DNA of 64,000 nucleotides from Actinomadura flavalba DSM 45200 (GTDB lineage: Bacteria; Actinomycetota; Actinomycetes; Streptosporangiales; Streptosporangiaceae). The translations under genes were made by a program, and so were the position numbers. The stretch covers positions 186,001 to 250,000 of the forward strand of contig NZ_KB894095.1 in NCBI RefSeq assembly GCF_000374305.1, read 5' to 3'. Shown here piece after piece: positions 1 to 8,249 of this stretch. How positions within the stretch are numbered: the stretch's first letter is position 1; every line of letters begins with the position of its first letter. The notes below the pieces were generated by a model, which saw only the letters and a program-made list of their open reading frames with translations, searched no databases and was not told the DNA's origin.

Positions 1-1
1 C

Positions 2-505
2 GCCCGTATCCCGGACGACGCGCGCCCCGAGGACATCGCGCTCCAGCGGGCGCTGCTGTCACCGTGGACGCCCGAGCAGCCCGAGGAGATGGACCGCGGC
101 GACCTGGACCGCCGCGCCGGGTTCCACCTGGACGACTCCGCGCTCGACCGGCTCGCCGCGCTCGGCGTCCTGGAGCGGCTGGACGGCGGCGCCCGCGTCC
201 GGGTCGTCAGCCCGTCGCTGCTGGGCGTCGGCGCGGAGCTGGCCCGGCTGCCGATGCCGCTGGACACGCTGCTCGCCGCGCACACCGCCGTCGAGCGGTA
301 CACGACGGCGCTCGCGGGCGAGCTCCAGGCCGTCTTCCAGGAGACGGTCGTGCGCCCGTACCGCGAGCGGGGCCGCCCGCCGGAGGAGCGTGAGGGCCTG
401 CTGGAGCTGGCCGGGAAGCTGAAGCCGCTGCTCATCCAGTCGCTGGTGACGTCGTTCCAGCGCGCGGTGGACGACGCCATCCGCCGCACGGTCCCGGGTG
501 ACTGA
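2..505 (+). CDS. MerR-family-like transcriptional regulator, C-terminal part (5' truncated by window edge)
   Basis: The reading frame is open from the first bases of the window and ends at a TGA at 503-505, so only the last ~167 residues are visible. The helical, charged sequence resembles the C-terminal effector half of actinobacterial MerR-type regulators: a short linker, a segment on the position of a variable or constitutive activator (LAALGVLERLDGG), then a helix bundle ending in a block of the type LGKL-KPLL-QSLVTSFQRAVDDAI. The DNA-binding domain would lie upstream of the window. It is transcribed towards the sugar transporter, 77 bp away. The family call rests on overall pattern only; a TetR-like or other helical regulator is possible. 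Confidence 0.6.
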   Translation, partial: ARIPDDARPEDIALQRALLSPWTPEQPEEMDRGDLDRRAGFHLDDSALDRLAALGVLERLDGGARVRVVSPSLLGVGAELARLPMPLDTLLAAHTAVERYTTALAGELQAVFQETVVRPYRERGRPPEEREGLLELAGKLKPLLIQSLVTSFQRAVDDAIRRTVPGD

Positions 506-582
506 TCCGCACAACGACGTATACAGACGATCACGGAGGGTAATTCTCGCCATGGAGTGAAATCCCGGCGAGAGGACCCCAC

Positions 583-1995
583 GTGCAGGCGTACAACACC
601 GCCCCGTCCCAGCACGGGCCGCTCGCCGAGGTGCCTCCCGAGGGACGGCGCAAGATCTGGCGGTGGGCGGTGCTCATCGCGGTCGGCGGCTTCCTGTTCG
701 GCTTCGACACCGGCGTCATCTCCGGCGCGCTGCTGTTCATCAAGAAGGACTTCGGGCTCAGCTCGTTCGAGCAGGGCGCGGTCGTCAGCGTGCTCGTGCT
801 GGGCGCGATGGTCGGCGCGCTGGCGTCCGGGCGGCTGCTCGACCGCATCGGACGCCGCAAGGCGCTCGGCATCGAGGGCGCGGTGTTCCTGGTCGGGACG
901 GCCATCGCGGTCGTCGCGCCGGGGTTCGTGACGCTGCTGCTCGCGCGGCTCGTGCTCGGCCTGGCGGTCGGGGCGGCGTCGGCGACCGTCCCGGTCTACC
1001 TGTCGGAGATCGCGCCGAAGGAGATCCGGGGCCGCGTCCTGACGCTGAACCAGCTCCTCATCACGGTCGGCATCCTCGTCGCGTACGTGACGAACCTGAT
1101 CTTCTCCGGCGCGGGCGACTGGCGGGCGATGATCGGGGTCGGCGCGGTCCCGGCGCTGGTGATGGTGGCGGCGTCGCTGTGGTTCGTGCCGGAGTCGGCG
1201 GCGTGGCAGCTCTCGCGCGGCCGGACGGCCGAGGCGCGGCGCGGCATCGCGTCGGTCACCAACGACGCGACGGCCGACGTACTGATCCGCCGCTATGAGG
1301 ACAACCAGGCCAAGGAGGCCAAAGAGCACGGACCGGAGCAGAAGTCGCGCTCGCTGCTCTCCCCCGCCGTCCGTCCGGCGCTGATCGTCGGCGTGCTGCT
1401 CGCCGCGATCCAGCAGTTCGGCGGCATCAACACGATCATCTACTTCGCGCCGACGATCATCGAGCAGACGGGCCTGACGGCGTCGAACGCGATCTTCTAC
1501 TCGATCGCGATCGGCGTCATCAACTTCGTCATGACGGTCGTCGCGACGCGGTTCATCGACCGGGCGGGCCGCCGTCCGCTGCTGCTGTTCTCGCTGGCCG
1601 GCATGGCCGTGTCGATGGCGCTGCTGGGCCTGTCGTTCGTGGCGGGCTGGCCGTCGGTGCTGACGCTGGTGTTCATGGTGCTGTTCATCGCGGTGTACGC
1701 GGTCGGCCTCGGCCCGGTCTTCTGGGCGATCATCGGCGAGATCTTCCCGCCCCGGGCGCGCGGCGCGGGGTCGAGCGCGGCGACGGCGACGAACTGGGCG
1801 TCGAACTTCGCGGTGAGCCTGCTGTTCCTGCCGCTCATGCAGCTCATCGGCGAGGGCGAGACGTTCTGGATCTTCGCCGCCATCTCGCTCGCCGGGCTCT
1901 TCTTCGTCGCCCGTTTCGTCCCGGAGACCAAGGGCCGCGACCAGCGCGAGGTCGACGCCGACCTCCAGTCCCGCTTCGGCCACGCGACGACGTGA
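583..1995 (+). CDS. MFS sugar:H+ symporter (SP family)
   Basis: A 470-residue, 12-helix transporter of the sugar porter branch of the major facilitator superfamily. Diagnostic motifs are GFDTGVISGAL after helix 1, GRLLDRIGRRKAL (about residues 83-95), PVYLSEIAPKEIRGR (137-151), PESAAW (203-208, a variant of PESPRW), QQFGGINTIIYF in helix 7, a second DRAGRRPL loop and PETKGR (447-452). It should import a hexose or pentose by proton symport; the substrate cannot be read from sequence. The start is GTG at 583 with a GAGAGG ribosome site about 8 bases upstream. The neighbouring MerR-like gene may regulate it, but this is inference from position. Confidence 0.9.
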   Translation: MQAYNTAPSQHGPLAEVPPEGRRKIWRWAVLIAVGGFLFGFDTGVISGALLFIKKDFGLSSFEQGAVVSVLVLGAMVGALASGRLLDRIGRRKALGIEGAVFLVGTAIAVVAPGFVTLLLARLVLGLAVGAASATVPVYLSEIAPKEIRGRVLTLNQLLITVGILVAYVTNLIFSGAGDWRAMIGVGAVPALVMVAASLWFVPESAAWQLSRGRTAEARRGIASVTNDATADVLIRRYEDNQAKEAKEHGPEQKSRSLLSPAVRPALIVGVLLAAIQQFGGINTIIYFAPTIIEQTGLTASNAIFYSIAIGVINFVMTVVATRFIDRAGRRPLLLFSLAGMAVSMALLGLSFVAGWPSVLTLVFMVLFIAVYAVGLGPVFWAIIGEIFPPRARGAGSSAATATNWASNFAVSLLFLPLMQLIGEGETFWIFAAISLAGLFFVARFVPETKGRDQREVDADLQSRFGHATT

Positions 1996-1999
1996 CGCG

Positions 2000-3562
2000 T
2001 CAGGCGTCGCGCCACTCCTCGTTCTCGTACTCGACGAGGCGGGGGTGGGCGAGGGTGTTGACGGCGACGTCGCGGTGGCGGAGGTCGCGGCCGAAGACGG
2101 CGGCGGCGCGCAGGACGTCGGCGTCCAGGTAGCGCAGGGCGGGGATCGACGGGTCGAGGGCCAGCGGCGGCGGGCGGTCGCCGGGCGCGGCCAGGACGTA
2201 GCCCCAGTCTCCGAAGCTGGGGACGTCCACGTGGTACGGGGTGGTGGCGAAGCCCGCCGCGCCGATCGTCTTGGCGATGCTCCAGTACGACTTGGGGGCG
2301 AAGTACGGGCTGCCCGCCTGGACGACCATCCGGCCGCCCGGCGCCAGGGCGCGCTTGACCAGGCCGTAGAACTCGACCGAGTACAGCTTGGCGGTGGCGA
2401 CGTCGTCGGGGTCGGGCATGTCCACGATGACGGTGTCGTAGGTGCGGTCCAGCCCGCGCAGCCAGCCGAACGCGTCGGCGGCGACGGTGCGGACACGCGG
2501 GTCGTCGAACGCGCGCCCGTTGAGCGCGGAGATCTCCGGATGGGTGCGGGCGAGCCGGATCATCTCCGGGTCGAGTTCCACGAGCGTCGCCGTCGCGACG
2601 TCGCGGTACCGCAGCACCTCGCGCAGCGCGAGCCCGTCGCCGCCGCCGAGGATCAGCACGTTCCCGCGCGGCCCGCCCGCCAGCGCCGGGTGCGCCAGCG
2701 ACTCGTGGTAGCGGTACTCGTCCACCGAGGAGAACTGGAGGTCGCCGTTGAGGAACAGCCGCAGGTCGGCGCGGCCCGTCAGCGCGACCTGCCGGGTGAG
2801 GACGATCTCCTGGTACGGCGTGCGGACCGCGTACGCGATCGGGTCGCGGTACAGCGCCTGCCGGGCCGACACCTCGAACCCGTCGGCCAGCGCGTACGTC
2901 CCGGCCAGAACGGCGAGGACGCCGCCCATCCCGGCCCACAGCGCCGTCCGCGCCCCGCGCCGCACCTGCCGCCGGAACAGCCACAGGACGACCGCGACGC
3001 CCGCGACCGCGTTGACGCCGCCGACGACCAGCGCGCCTTTGATGTGCCCGAACTGCGGCAGCAGCAGGAACGGGAACGCGAGCCCGCCGATGAGCGCGCC
3101 CACGTAGTCGGCGGCGAACAGGTCCGCGACGGCCGACCCGGCGTCCTGCCGCCGGATGCGCTGGAGCAGCGTCATCAGCAGCGGGATCTCCGCGCCGATG
3201 AGCGCGCCGACGACGAACGCCACCACGACCAGCACCGGCTGGTACAGGTCGAGCCAGGAGAACGCCGCGTACAGCACGAGCACCGACAGACCGCCCGCGA
3301 GCGCCAGCAACCCCTCGACCACGGCGAACGCGACGACCGGCCGCGTTTGCAGCGGCTTGGCCGCCAGCGACCCGACGCCCATCGCGAACACCATCACCGA
3401 CAGCACGACCGACGCCTGCGTCACCGAGTTGCCGACCAGGTAGCTGCCGAGCGCCACCAGCGCCAGCTCGTACACCAGCCCGCACGCCGCGCACACGAAC
3501 ACGGCCGCCAGGACGAGCGACCGCGCGAACCGCCACGCGGGGCCGGGCGGAGCCTGCTCCAT
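2000..3562 (-). CDS. Membrane-anchored spermidine synthase-like aminopropyltransferase
   Basis: 520 residues in two parts. Residues 15-225 form about seven membrane helices; 235-480 form a Rossmann-type spermidine synthase domain with LNGDLQ (271-276), GGGDG (306-310, cofactor loop), VELD (328-331) and DMPDPDD (381-387, containing the expected catalytic Asp). The soluble family transfers an aminopropyl group from decarboxylated S-adenosylmethionine to putrescine; whether this membrane version does is unproven. ATG at 3562 directly abuts the stop codon of the upstream DUF350 gene and has no Shine-Dalgarno sequence, so translation is probably coupled. It is the last gene of a five- to six-gene unit of uncharacterised families. 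Confidence 0.85.
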   Translation of the reverse strand: MEQAPPGPAWRFARSLVLAAVFVCAACGLVYELALVALGSYLVGNSVTQASVVLSVMVFAMGVGSLAAKPLQTRPVVAFAVVEGLLALAGGLSVLVLYAAFSWLDLYQPVLVVVAFVVGALIGAEIPLLMTLLQRIRRQDAGSAVADLFAADYVGALIGGLAFPFLLLPQFGHIKGALVVGGVNAVAGVAVVLWLFRRQVRRGARTALWAGMGGVLAVLAGTYALADGFEVSARQALYRDPIAYAVRTPYQEIVLTRQVALTGRADLRLFLNGDLQFSSVDEYRYHESLAHPALAGGPRGNVLILGGGDGLALREVLRYRDVATATLVELDPEMIRLARTHPEISALNGRAFDDPRVRTVAADAFGWLRGLDRTYDTVIVDMPDPDDVATAKLYSVEFYGLVKRALAPGGRMVVQAGSPYFAPKSYWSIAKTIGAAGFATTPYHVDVPSFGDWGYVLAAPGDRPPPLALDPSIPALRYLDADVLRAAAVFGRDLRHRDVAVNTLAHPRLVEYENEEWRDA

Positions 3563-3991
3563 CTAGGAGATCGCCGCCGCCACGGTGACGGCGGTCGCGA
3601 GGTCGGCGGCGCCCACGACCCAGCACGCCGGGTGCAGGACGCTCGGCTCGGCCACGGTCGCGCCGAGCTTGCCGGGGGTCAGCAGGTCGAGCAGGTAGAA
3701 CGCGGCGACGGTCAGCGCGATGCCGATCAGCCCGTAGACGGCGGTGCTCAGCAGCCCTTCCGCGAGGTCGTCCTCGCTGGTGACGATGGCGGTCGCGACG
3801 ATCGCGCCGACGCCGAGCAGCTTGGCCGCCAGGATCAGCGCCAGGCCGCGGTTCCGCTCGACCCAGATCTGGTCGCCGAGCCTCCCGGGCGTCGTGATCT
3901 CCACGACGAGGTAGCCGATCGCCATCAGCGCGATCGCGACCACGCCGTAGGCGAGCGCGGCACCGCTCTCGGTGAGGATGTCGTGGGTCAT
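3563..3991 (-). CDS. DUF350 family membrane protein
   Basis: 142 residues with about four membrane helices. Two repeats of the form hydrophobic helix then L[LV]-x-[IL]TPG-[RK]LG (ITTPGRLGDQIW and LLTPGKLGATV) match the internally duplicated DUF350 (YjfL-like) family. Function is unknown; channel- or transporter-like roles have been suggested for the family. The ATG overlaps the stop of the preceding gene by ATGA, and its own TAG is immediately followed by the ATG of the spermidine-synthase-like gene. Confidence 0.85.
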   Translation of the reverse strand: MTHDILTESGAALAYGVVAIALMAIGYLVVEITTPGRLGDQIWVERNRGLALILAAKLLGVGAIVATAIVTSEDDLAEGLLSTAVYGLIGIALTVAAFYLLDLLTPGKLGATVAEPSVLHPACWVVGAADLATAVTVAAAIS

Positions 3992-4689
3992 GTGGAGTTC
4001 CTCCGCGCGGCGGCGACGATGATCCAGATGACGCCGCCCAGGATCAGGGCGGCGCCGAGGCCGATGAAGACGGTGCGGCCGTGGCCGGAGCCGGAGATCC
4101 GGTCGCCGGCGCGCGGCGTGGACGCCGCGTCCAGCGGCACCGGCGGGGCCTTGCCCTCCTCGGCGGCGAGCAGCGGCAGCGCGCCGACGACGTCGGCGAG
4201 GCGGCCGGCGGCCTCGTCGTCCAGCAGGTCCCGCTCGGTGAGGCCGACGCGGGACAGCAGCGTCGTGCTGGTCGGGTTCAGGCCGAGGTTGTTGTCGACG
4301 TGCAGTGAGACCGACGTCCACTCCTCGTCGATCGAGGAGTAGGAGTAGCGGGCGTCCACGACGGCGTAGCGGGCGCAGCGGACCTTGTCCTGGGCCGGGT
4401 CGGTGCGGGGGCCGAGGCTGGAGCCGGTCTCGGTGCCGTCCGGCGCGGCGGTGAACGACCGGCCGGGCGTGCCGGGGTCGACGCGCCAGCCGTAGCAGAC
4501 GCCCTGCGCGCGCTGCGCGGCGGCGAGCCGGTCGGACAGCCGCGCCGAGTCGGCCGCGCCGAAGACGGCGCCGCCGCTGCCGCCGTCGTCGTCGTTCATG
4601 TCGGCGAGCGTGACCCAGACGAAGATCACGATGACGGCGACGGCGATGATCCAGATCCAGGTCCGCTTCGCGGACGACGACGCGCTCAC
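3988..4689 (-). CDS. Two-helix membrane protein of unknown function
   Basis: 233 residues. There is a short basic N-terminus, a first helix (WIWIIAVAVIVIFVWVTLA, about 11-29), then an extracytoplasmic domain of ~165 residues with two cysteines (GVCYGW and VRCARY) that could form a disulfide, and a second helix near the C-terminus (FIGLGAALILGGVIWIIVAAA) followed by a basic tail. I do not recognise the family. The GTG start overlaps the stop of the DUF4247 gene (GTGA) and the stop overlaps the ATG of DUF350, so it is an integral part of this operon. Confidence 0.75.
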   Translation of the reverse strand: MSASSSAKRTWIWIIAVAVIVIFVWVTLADMNDDDGGSGGAVFGAADSARLSDRLAAAQRAQGVCYGWRVDPGTPGRSFTAAPDGTETGSSLGPRTDPAQDKVRCARYAVVDARYSYSSIDEEWTSVSLHVDNNLGLNPTSTTLLSRVGLTERDLLDDEAAGRLADVVGALPLLAAEEGKAPPVPLDAASTPRAGDRISGSGHGRTVFIGLGAALILGGVIWIIVAAARRNST

Positions 4690-5090
4690 TTGCCCGTCCC
4701 CGGGCCGCCGCCGCGGAACGTGGACGCGCGGCCGTTGAACCCGCCCCAGCGTCCGCCGACGTAGCCGTGGTACGTCCGGTACGCCCGGTCCGGGTCGAGC
4801 ACGGTGACGCGGCTGCCGCGCCCGTCCGGGGCGATGACGACCACGTCGTCCCGGTACCGCAGGAAGATCCCGGCCGGGTCGTAGACGCGGTCGGACGGGC
4901 GGTGCCGCCGCACGAGGTCGCTCGCGACGCGCGCGGGCGGCTGACCCGCGCGGTAGCTCCCCGCGCCGAGCTGCTGGTAGCGGCCGTCGATCCAGCCGCG
5001 CGGCGAACCACCACCCGCGAACAACGCCCCGGCGAGCACCAGCCCGCCGAGCCCGGCGAGCAGCCCGCCACCGATCAGGGCGCGGCGCAC
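4686..5090 (-). CDS. DUF4247 family protein
   Basis: About 134 residues. An N-terminal hydrophobic segment (signal anchor or signal peptide) is followed by an exported domain with the DUF4247-like pattern PRGWIDGRYQ, PPARVASDLVRRHRP, IFLRYRDDVVVI and YRTYHGYVGGRWGG, and a Gly/Thr-rich tail. Function is unknown. I chose GTG at 5090 because a good GGAGG lies 7 bases upstream; the longer ATG form at 5114 has no ribosome site and would overlap DUF2617 by 40 bases rather than 16. It overlaps the next gene by GTGA. Confidence 0.75.
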   Translation of the reverse strand: MRRALIGGGLLAGLGGLVLAGALFAGGGSPRGWIDGRYQQLGAGSYRAGQPPARVASDLVRRHRPSDRVYDPAGIFLRYRDDVVVIAPDGRGSRVTVLDPDRAYRTYHGYVGGRWGGFNGRASTFRGGGPGTGK

Positions 5091-5566
5091 GGGCGCACCT
5101 CCGTCCGGCTCCATGTCATGACGATCTCCCGGGTCTGGGGGTAGGTGTGCCAGGTGCGCCAGCCGAGCCCGGCGGCGTCGACGGCGAGGGCGGTGACGGC
5201 GTGCGGGGAGCCGGGGAACGTTCCGGTGAGGACGTCGGCGCGGCCGTCGAGGTCGTGCCGGAGGGCGGTGACGGCGGCGGCGAACGCGGCGTCGTCGCCG
5301 TGGGTGTCGGTGCGGGACGCGAAGGCGTAGCCGGTGCCGTCGTGCCGGGACGGGAGGGGGATGCCCGCGTCGGGTAGGCAGGCGACGGTTTCGCTGAGGT
5401 CGGCCGTGATGATCTGGTGTGAGGCGCCGAGCAGGCGCAGTTCGACGGCGTGTCCGGCGCGTTCCACGGTCAGTGTCGCCAGGGCGGGCAGGGGCGGGAG
5501 GCCGAGGGCGAAGCGGAGGGCGTCGGCGCGGGTGTCGGCGTAGGGGGTGTCGAGCGCGGCGAGCAC
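5075..5566 (-). CDS. DUF2617 family protein
   Basis: 163 residues, predicted cytoplasmic, no signal or membrane segment. The start MLAALDTPYADTRADALRFAL, the central LRLLGASHQII and the later GWRTWHTYPQ are typical of DUF2617, a conserved actinobacterial family of unknown function. The GTG start lies 4 bases after the stop of the DUF4178 gene, and the end overlaps DUF4247. Position between two other uncharacterised families in one operon is the only clue to its role. Confidence 0.8.
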   Translation of the reverse strand: MLAALDTPYADTRADALRFALGLPPLPALATLTVERAGHAVELRLLGASHQIITADLSETVACLPDAGIPLPSRHDGTGYAFASRTDTHGDDAAFAAAVTALRHDLDGRADVLTGTFPGSPHAVTALAVDAAGLGWRTWHTYPQTREIVMTWSRTEVRPCAAP

Positions 5567-5570
5567 GGCG

Positions 5571-6173
5571 TCAGGAGCCCGGGTAGATCGTCAGCGAGCC
5601 GTCGGGGACGCGTTCGCCGACGCCCGCCTCCCAGGTGCCGCCGCCGAACTGCTCGAACGCCAGGTAGCGTCCGCGCGGGCCCTCGAAGTCGACGTACTCG
5701 ACGCGTCCGGTGACGCCGAGGCCGGTGGTGCCCTCGCTGGTGTAGTCGGCGGTGCCGTGCTCGTCGCGGCGGTACTCGACGCCGTCCACGGTGAGGTGGC
5801 GGGCGTCGGGGCGCAGGTCACCGATGTCGATCTCGGTCCACCAGACGACTTCGAGGTCGGGGTCCTCCTCGACGGAGATCCAGACCTTGCCGCCGTCGCG
5901 GGTGTCGGCGTCGAGCAGGTGCTCGGACCAGGTGAAACCGCCCTCGCGGATGCGCAGCGAGCCGCGGACGAAGTAGCGGGTGCCGAGGTACTCGACCATG
6001 TCGCCGGCCTTGAGCGCGCGCGGGTCGCCCGCGGTGTGCTCGGACGCGGCGAACGGGTCGCGCGGCGCGGCGGACGCGGCCGGGACCTCGCGGCGGCGCT
6101 GCAACAGCAGGATGACCACGACGAGCGCCGCCAGGATCAGCACGAGCAGCACGCCGATGACGACTCCGGTCAT
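5571..6173 (-). CDS. DUF4178 domain membrane protein
   Basis: 200 residues: one N-terminal helix (about 4-24), a basic stretch, then a domain beginning LKAGDMVEYLGTRYFVRGSLR with WSEHLLD and VWWTEIDI, as in DUF4178 proteins. The domain is probably cytosolic, because the basic QRRR follows the helix. An ATG at 6173 with GGAGG 6-7 bases upstream fixes the start; longer in-frame extension has no ribosome site. It is the first gene of the minus-strand unit running down to 2000, and the short gap to dapC (6302) probably holds the promoter. Confidence 0.8.
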   Translation of the reverse strand: MTGVVIGVLLVLILAALVVVILLLQRRREVPAASAAPRDPFAASEHTAGDPRALKAGDMVEYLGTRYFVRGSLRIREGGFTWSEHLLDADTRDGGKVWISVEEDPDLEVVWWTEIDIGDLRPDARHLTVDGVEYRRDEHGTADYTSEGTTGLGVTGRVEYVDFEGPRGRYLAFEQFGGGTWEAGVGERVPDGSLTIYPGS

Positions 6174-6301
6174 CCGGAACCTCCAGGGGGAACGCCTCAA
6201 CGAACGAGAATCCGGGCATGTTACCGAAGCAACCCCGGGTCCGACATGCCGTGAGACGTGCCGCTCGCCACTGCGGTTCCCCTGAAAAGAGGACGGAACG
6301 G

Positions 6302-7387
6302 TCAGAGGCGGGCGACGCCCGCTTCGACGCGCTCGTCCGTCGCCGTGAACGCGATGCGGACGTGCCGCGCCCCCGCCGGGCCGTAGAACTCGCCCGGCCC
6401 GACGACGATGCCGAGATCGGCGAGATGCCCGACGGTGTCCCAGCAGGGCTCGTCCCGCGTCGCCCACAGGTACAGCGACGCCTCGGAGTGGTCGACGCGG
6501 AAGCCGTGCCGCTCGAACGCCCGCCGCAGCGCCTGCCGCCGGTGCGCGTAGCGGGCGCGCTGCTCGGTGACGTGCCGCTCGTCGGAGTAGGCGGCGATCA
6601 TCGCGGCCTGCACCGGCGCCGGGACGATCATCCCGGCGTGCTTGCGCACCTCCAGCAGCCGCCGCACGAGCGCGAGGTCGCCGGAGACGAACCCCGCGCG
6701 GTACCCGGCGAGGTTGGAGCGCTTGGACAGCGAGTTCAGCACGAGCAGGCCCTCGTGCGACCCGCCGGACACGTCCGGGTGCAGGATCGACACCGGGGCG
6801 TTGCGCTGGTCCCAGCCGAAGTCGAGGTAGCACTCGTCGCTCGCGACGATCGCGCCGCGCTCGCGCGCCCACGCCACGACCTTGCGCAGGTGCTCGGGCG
6901 GCAGCACGCGTCCGGTCGGGTTGGACGGCGAGTTCACCCAGACGAGCTTCGGCGTCGCCGGGCCGAGCGTCAGCAGGCCGTCGGTCGCGACGGGCCGCGC
7001 CCCCGCCAGGCGCGCGCCGACGTCGTAGGTCGGGTAGGCCAGCTCGGGGAACACGACGGTGTCGCCCGCGCCGAGGCCCAGGAGCGACGGCAGCCACGCC
7101 ACCAGCTCCTTGGTGCCGATGACCGGCAGCACGGCGTCGGGGTCGGCGCCGCTCACGCCGTGGACGTCGCGCAGCCAGGCCGCGACCGTCTCACGCAGCC
7201 GAGGCGTGCCGTACGTCTGCGGGTAGCCGGGCGCGTCGGCCGCCGCCGCCAGCGCCTCCCGGACGGCGGGCGGCGTCGGGTCGACCGGGGTGCCGACCGA
7301 CAGGTCGACGGTGCCGCCCGGGTGCGCGGCGGCGCGCTCCCGGTAGGGCACGAGGCGGTCCCACGGGAAATCCGGCAGCGTGAACAC
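6302..7387 (-). CDS. dapC: Succinyldiaminopimelate transaminase
   Basis: 361 residues, PLP-dependent fold type I aminotransferase. Visible active-site elements: SNPTG with Asn156, Asp184 and Tyr187 (SDECYLD), Schiff-base Lys222 in NSLSKRSNLAGYR, and Arg230. The N-terminal LPDFPWDRL and SVGTPVDPTPP are typical of actinobacterial DapC, which converts N-succinyl-2-amino-6-ketopimelate to N-succinyl-LL-diaminopimelate with glutamate, feeding lysine and peptidoglycan. The gene lies directly downstream of the 7Fe ferredoxin, as is common in this phylum, but a strong hairpin separates them. The start is GTG. Confidence 0.92.
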   Translation of the reverse strand: MFTLPDFPWDRLVPYRERAAAHPGGTVDLSVGTPVDPTPPAVREALAAAADAPGYPQTYGTPRLRETVAAWLRDVHGVSGADPDAVLPVIGTKELVAWLPSLLGLGAGDTVVFPELAYPTYDVGARLAGARPVATDGLLTLGPATPKLVWVNSPSNPTGRVLPPEHLRKVVAWARERGAIVASDECYLDFGWDQRNAPVSILHPDVSGGSHEGLLVLNSLSKRSNLAGYRAGFVSGDLALVRRLLEVRKHAGMIVPAPVQAAMIAAYSDERHVTEQRARYAHRRQALRRAFERHGFRVDHSEASLYLWATRDEPCWDTVGHLADLGIVVGPGEFYGPAGARHVRIAFTATDERVEAGVARL

Positions 7388-7415
7388 GCCCGGTTCCTCC
7401 AGCTCGGTGAAGCAG

Positions 7416-7454
7416 CGCGGGCCGCGACCTCCGCGAGGGAGGCCGCGGCCCGCG
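7416..7454. terminator. Strong hairpin between fdxA and dapC
   Basis: Arms of 17 bases (7416-7432 and 7438-7454) pair with one mismatch around a 5-base loop. It lies 12 bases past the fdxA stop on the minus strand and ahead of dapC. It could terminate most fdxA transcripts or cut dapC expression. No U-run follows. Confidence 0.6.
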
Positions 7455-7465
7455 AGCGTCGGCGG

Positions 7466-7789
7466 TCAGTCCTGCGTCTGCGGGGGCAGTGCGGCCACGA
7501 TCGGGTGGTCCTTGTCGATCTTGCCGACCTTGGACGCGCCACCGGGCGACCCGAGGTCGTCGAAGAACTCCACGTTGACCTTGTAGAAGTCCTTCCACTG
7601 CTCGGGGACGTCGTCCTCGTAGTAGATGGCCTCCACGGGGCAGACCGGCTCACACGCACCACAGTCGACACACTCGTCAGGGTGGATGTAAAGCTGGCGC
7701 TTGCCCTCATAGATGCAGTCGACCGGGCACTCCTCGATACATGCCTTGTCGAGCAGGTCAACGCAGGGCTGCGCAATGACGTAGGTCAC
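7466..7789 (-). CDS. fdxA: 7Fe ferredoxin (3Fe-4S/4Fe-4S)
   Basis: 107 residues. Cysteines 9, 17, 21, 25 and the cluster CVDCGACEPVC (40, 43, 46, 50) match the actinobacterial FdxA/FdxC type carrying one 3Fe-4S and one 4Fe-4S centre. It is a soluble low-potential electron carrier. The length and acidic C-terminal extension are normal for the type. The GTG start has a GGAG about 8 bases upstream. In many actinomycetes this gene precedes dapC, as here. Confidence 0.95.
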   Translation of the reverse strand: MTYVIAQPCVDLLDKACIEECPVDCIYEGKRQLYIHPDECVDCGACEPVCPVEAIYYEDDVPEQWKDFYKVNVEFFDDLGSPGGASKVGKIDKDHPIVAALPPQTQD

Positions 7790-7881
7790 CTCAGTGACTC
7801 CTCTCCCGGTTCACCGCAAGCTCGCTGTGAATAGTATTGCCGTCACCGTGCGGTCGATTCGACATGGGGGTCGCTCAGAGC

Positions 7882-8142
7882 ATGTCCGGATATCTCGCGG
7901 CACGGCTGGTGGTGTCGATCAGTCCGGCCGACGTGGGTCAACGGGTCTCGCTACGCCGCCGCCTGCCAACGGGAGAGTACAGTGACGTGGTGGGCGTCCT
8001 CGAATCCTGGTCCGCCGGTACGCTGCGCGTTCGCCGCCGGGACGGCGCCGTCGCGCAGGTCGCCGAGGCCGCGCTGGCCGCCGGGAAGGTCGTCCCGGCC
8101 GCCCCGCCGCGCCGCCGCGCGCGGCCCGAACCGCCCGGCTGA
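7882..8142 (+). CDS. Small SH3-like domain protein (GNAT-associated type)
   Basis: About 86 residues from ATG 7882 (ATG 7864 is also possible). The core ADVGQRVSLRRRLPTGEYSDVVGVLESWSAG, then LRVRRRDGAVAQVAEAALAAGKVVP, is a small beta-barrel like the N-terminal domain found in some actinobacterial GNAT acetyltransferases. Here it stands alone, with no acetyltransferase after it. The C-terminus is a basic Pro/Arg tail. It diverges from fdxA across about 90 bases. Function unknown. Confidence 0.6.
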   Translation: MSGYLAARLVVSISPADVGQRVSLRRRLPTGEYSDVVGVLESWSAGTLRVRRRDGAVAQVAEAALAAGKVVPAAPPRRRARPEPPG

Positions 8143-8249
8143 GCTGCGCGGACAACCTCCGGCAAAACCTTGACGATGAGCGGCCCGGGCACGGTGCCGC
8201 GCGTCCCCGCGCACGTCCGATCCTCCCCACTCTGTCCTGGGGGGTCGAG

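Noticed and set aside
7837..7881. TTG-started extension of the small SH3-like protein
   Set aside because: A rare start codon, no ribosome site, and the extra residues do not belong to the conserved core; ATG 7882 or 7864 is more likely.
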